Assembly: GCA_914767715.1 (NCBI GenBank)
Contig: OU612069.1
Location: 19,403,387 to 19,467,386, forward strand
Direction: 5' to 3'
DNA from: Membranipora membranacea
Taxonomy: Eukaryota > Bryozoa > Gymnolaemata > Cheilostomatida > Membraniporidae
Length of the DNA stretch: 64,000 nt
This document shows positions 61,214 through 64,000 of this stretch, piece by piece (positions within the stretch are counted from its first letter, which is position 1; the number at the start of each line of letters is the position of its first letter). Below the pieces are notes generated by a model. The model had not been told where the DNA came from and did no database searches. It was given only the letters and a program-made list of their open reading frames with translations. A program made the position numbers and the translations under genes.

Positions 61214-62983
61214 CATAGACTTAATAATAAACCTAGACAGGACACTGTATGGAACATTAGCATTGAGGCAGTGAGGCACTTAATTATGGTGACGCGACGT
61301 CACTGGAGGGTGTAGAAACAGTGATTTTTACCCATAGCTATCATTGATTTACCTGTCCCAGCTCTGGTTAAATGTTGATAACTCAATTGGCTTCAATCGG
61401 AATTTAAGTTAGCAATAGCAATAAATTCAGCAGCTTCTGCCGATCATTTTGATAGTCTGTTTAGCTTTGTAGCGCAAATATTATCAAAAAAGCAAGCTAT
61501 TGAAAACGGTGCATAGACTCAAAACTATAACTTTTTTTGCAGTTTCAACCTTTATTTGACATTTATTGTCTAATCAATTTTAATGGGATTTCAAGTTTGA
61601 AAATTGCAATAGACTCAGCAGCTTATGGGGCTCATTTTGATCGGAGAGTTTAGGACTTTCCTCCTTGTTATAACCGAACAAGCAAGGACAATACCTAGCA
61701 GGCAAAGGAAAGTATTGCCATTGTATCACAGTCATACTGGTGGTTCAGAAAGTCCGCTCTGGCCTGGCTTATCCATTGTGAACAAATAGTGCTTAGCTTG
61801 ATGAGTGTTACAACTGCTGCGTACTCAGAAATCTAGAAATCTGTTGCTATATTGCTGACTCCAGCAGACCCAATAAACATAATAGTATTTCAAAAGTTCA
61901 TAAGATAGTGTTTCGTGGTCAGAATTGATGTATTATGATTTCCTAAATTAATGGACTTAGCTGTTGCTTGTTTTATCAGGCTGCTAATATAAGGTAAGAA
62001 CGAGGAGAATGCTGCCGGGCAGGAGGTCTCCCTTTACTTTTGACCCACCGAAGTGACCATTATATTAGCTACACAGAATATCGTCTACTATGAACTTCAT
62101 TTTTATTTGAAGCTTTGCGAGGTCCGGCCTTGACTTGTTTACTTCCAACTATCTTGTTTGGTCACATTTCAATAATGGTGGTGGATATTTTGTCTAAGGT
62201 CATGACATTTCTTATTGTGTATGCCTGGCTCAAAATGAGCAAAAAAGCATTAAAAAAAAGCAAGGATGAAATTAGTCATTTCTTTGGTAATTGTGTATTC
62301 ACCAAGTAAATTCAATTGCTTGCTTCCTCAGTTATTCCAAGGAAGAAAGTCCTGAACTTCATGGTTATACTTGAGCTACAAGCAGAACAGACCATCAAAA
62401 TGATCTCCACAAGGTAAGGAATCTATTGCAATTTTTAAACTCAAAATCCCATCAAAATTGATAAGGAAATAAACTTTAAAACAGGGCTGAAACTGCAAAA
62501 AAAATTATAGCTTCGAGTCTAAGCACCGTTTTCAATAGCTTGCGTTTTTGATCATATTTGAGCTACAAAGCTAAGCAGACTATTAAAATGATCACCAGAA
62601 GCTGCTGAATTGATAGCAATTTTCAAACTCAAAATTCCAACAAAATTGTTTGAGAAATAATCATTTAATCAGGACTGAAACTGCAAAAAAACTATAGCTT
62701 TGAGTCTATGCGCTGTTTTCAATAGTTTGGTTTTTTGATAATATTTGAGCTATGAAGCTAAACAGACTATCAAAATGGTCACCAGAAGCTGCTGAATCTA
62801 TTGCAAACTTAAATTCCGATCGAAGCAAATTGAGTTATCAACATTTAACCAGAGCTGGGACAGGTAAATCAATGATAGCCATCAGTAAAAATCACTCTTT
62901 CTACACCCTCCAGTGTCACCATAATTAAGTGCCTCACTTCAGCTATATACAGTGTCCTGTCTAGGTTTATTATTAAGTATATG
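61214..62983. mobile_element. 1.77-kb fold-back transposon with 8-bp target duplication
   Basis: The ends are CATAGACTTAATAATAAACC (left) and, in reverse complement, CATATACTTAATAATAAACC (right), followed on both sides by TAGACAGGACACTGTA. GTTAACAT flanks it at 61206-61213 and 62984-62991. The arms extend about 300 bases with good pairing (ACCTGTCCCAGCTCTGGTTA / TAACCAGAGCTGGGACAGGT). The right arm contains about two to three tandem units of about 190 bases (GGACTGAAACTGCAAAAAAA, ACTATAGCTTTGAGTCTATG). No transposase is visible in the middle. The 8-bp duplication is compatible with hAT-type insertion, though the end sequence is not a typical hAT end. Confidence 0.9.
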
Positions 62984-63487
62984 GTTAACATGAATTATGG
63001 GATTGAAAAAAGTGAAATCAATATAGATTGCTAAAAGATGATAACAAATATGAAATTGAATAAAACCTAATGGAAACTATCTAATCAAATACAACAATTT
63101 AGGCAAATGAATCAGTTGAAGCTAATAGTAGACACCCGCAATGTTATGTTAATGTGAAATTCTTTTGTGTAGTAGCTGGTCCGCTGAATGTACAGTGAAC
63201 ACGAAGGCATAAAATAGGTAGTGTTACAGGGAATGACCATCAAATTAAAAAACGTAATGTATGGTTAATGAAACTGATTCACAAAATATAATATGGAGGA
63301 AAAACTAGGCATGACAATTTTAAATTTTAGAAGAGGTACTTACCTACACCAAACGTCAATCTCTTTGTCTGTGGATCCTTTATATGATACCTGTGATATT
63401 TGATTTTTTTTTAATGAAAGTGATTTTTCAACTTCAATTTGGTTAAGTGAGGAGGTGATGGTTGATCAAACATAAAGATTATTATTC

Positions 63488-64000
63488 CTACTCTTCGATC
63501 AATTCTCGTATATCAGCTATGGTGTCTGGACTTAAAGTGTTCCTCCCAATATTTGACCTATAATCTGATCGTGGAATCGTGTATCTAGGAAGTGGTGCTA
63601 TAGTTCCACTGCTCTGTTGAGTTTGATGATCTTCACTCTGTCTTACTAATATTGATGTTGCGACATCTACATTGGCCAGTCCCATTACATCTATAGGAGA
63701 ATCTAAAGCAAAAGTTTTATTAAATCAACATCTTTTAATATGGTCTCAATGCACTGTACACAGCATTATAGAACATTATACAAACTGCCATCTTATATGT
63801 CGTTCAATATTGGTTAAGTTTTCCCGCCTATGCTCTGCTGTAAAAATATATTATTTTTTAATTACTATTGTGCTGTTTCAAATACATACTCTGCCGTCTA
63901 GATCGTTTTAGTGTCTTAGGTAGATTGTTATCCTCAGCTACAGAATTTGATGACTGTTCACCTAGAACTTTATCCCAGCTCTGAATTTCTTTATGAATTG
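63488..64000 (-). CDS. C-terminal exons of an unrecognised minus-strand gene (runs off the window)
   Basis: The last exon is 63702-63488, entered in phase 1 after acceptor TTTTGCTTTAG and ending in a stop. The preceding exon is 64000-63890, with donor A|GTATGT, and is open to the window edge. Joined, they give about 108 residues of polar sequence: EIQSWDKVLGEQSSNSVAED, then NLPKTLKRSRRQ, DVATSILVRQSEDHQTQ, PLPRYTIPRSDYRS and a C-terminal acidic helix DTIADIRELIEE. A basic KRSRR patch could be a nuclear signal (inference). I recognise no domain. Confidence 0.65.

Overview
This window looks like nuclear DNA from an invertebrate animal. It is AT-rich. Its genes are split by GT-AG spliceosomal introns with consistent phases. 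Between them lie decayed RTE-type and CR1/L2-type LINEs, several tRNA-headed SINEs, many small inverted-repeat DNA elements and tandem arrays. There is no bacterial-style gene packing, operon or CRISPR. Nothing seen fixes the phylum; a sponge or another marine invertebrate is only a guess.

Layout. (1) 1994-4231, minus strand: a four-exon RING + beta-propeller gene, preceded by a hairpin repeat array. (2) 5.8-7.3 kb: a small tandem repeat and a frameshifted CR1/L2-like reverse-transcriptase relic. (3) 8.7-9.65 kb, minus: two exons of a truncated kinase N-lobe. (4) 13.5-18.2 kb, plus: an unrecognised Lys/Arg/Ser-rich gene, with a SINE touching one exon and a piggyBac-like MITE in an intron. (5) 21.9-24.6 kb: a dead RTE LINE. 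(6) 24.6-42.1 kb: gene-poor and repeat-rich, with a palindromic MITE, a second CR1 fragment, a ~191-bp satellite, a larger tandem array and SINEs. (7) 42.17-48.37 kb, plus: an intact eight-exon RING/B-box-like/coiled-coil/propeller gene, paralogous to gene 1. (8) 49.83-53.05 kb, plus: a RecQ-like helicase pseudogene with small MITEs inserted around it. (9) 54-63 kb: fold-back elements, some with clear target-site duplications, and the last two exons of a small plus-strand gene at 59.8-60.3 kb. (10) 63.49-64.0 kb, minus: the 3' end of a gene running off the window.

How it fits together. The two TRIM-like genes share the intron that splits the RING, the last intron inside the propeller, and the C-terminal fold. 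One has lost the B-box/coiled-coil exons. Both may be ubiquitin ligases of an expanded, rapidly evolving family. The rest of the window mainly records transposon activity. The best-supported mobile-element observations are a MITE insertion whose empty site survives in a neighbouring tandem copy, and a 1.77-kb fold-back element with an 8-bp target duplication whose terminus recurs as a 35-bp palindrome with its own 8-bp duplication. All calls were made by eye; no database search or alignment program was run.
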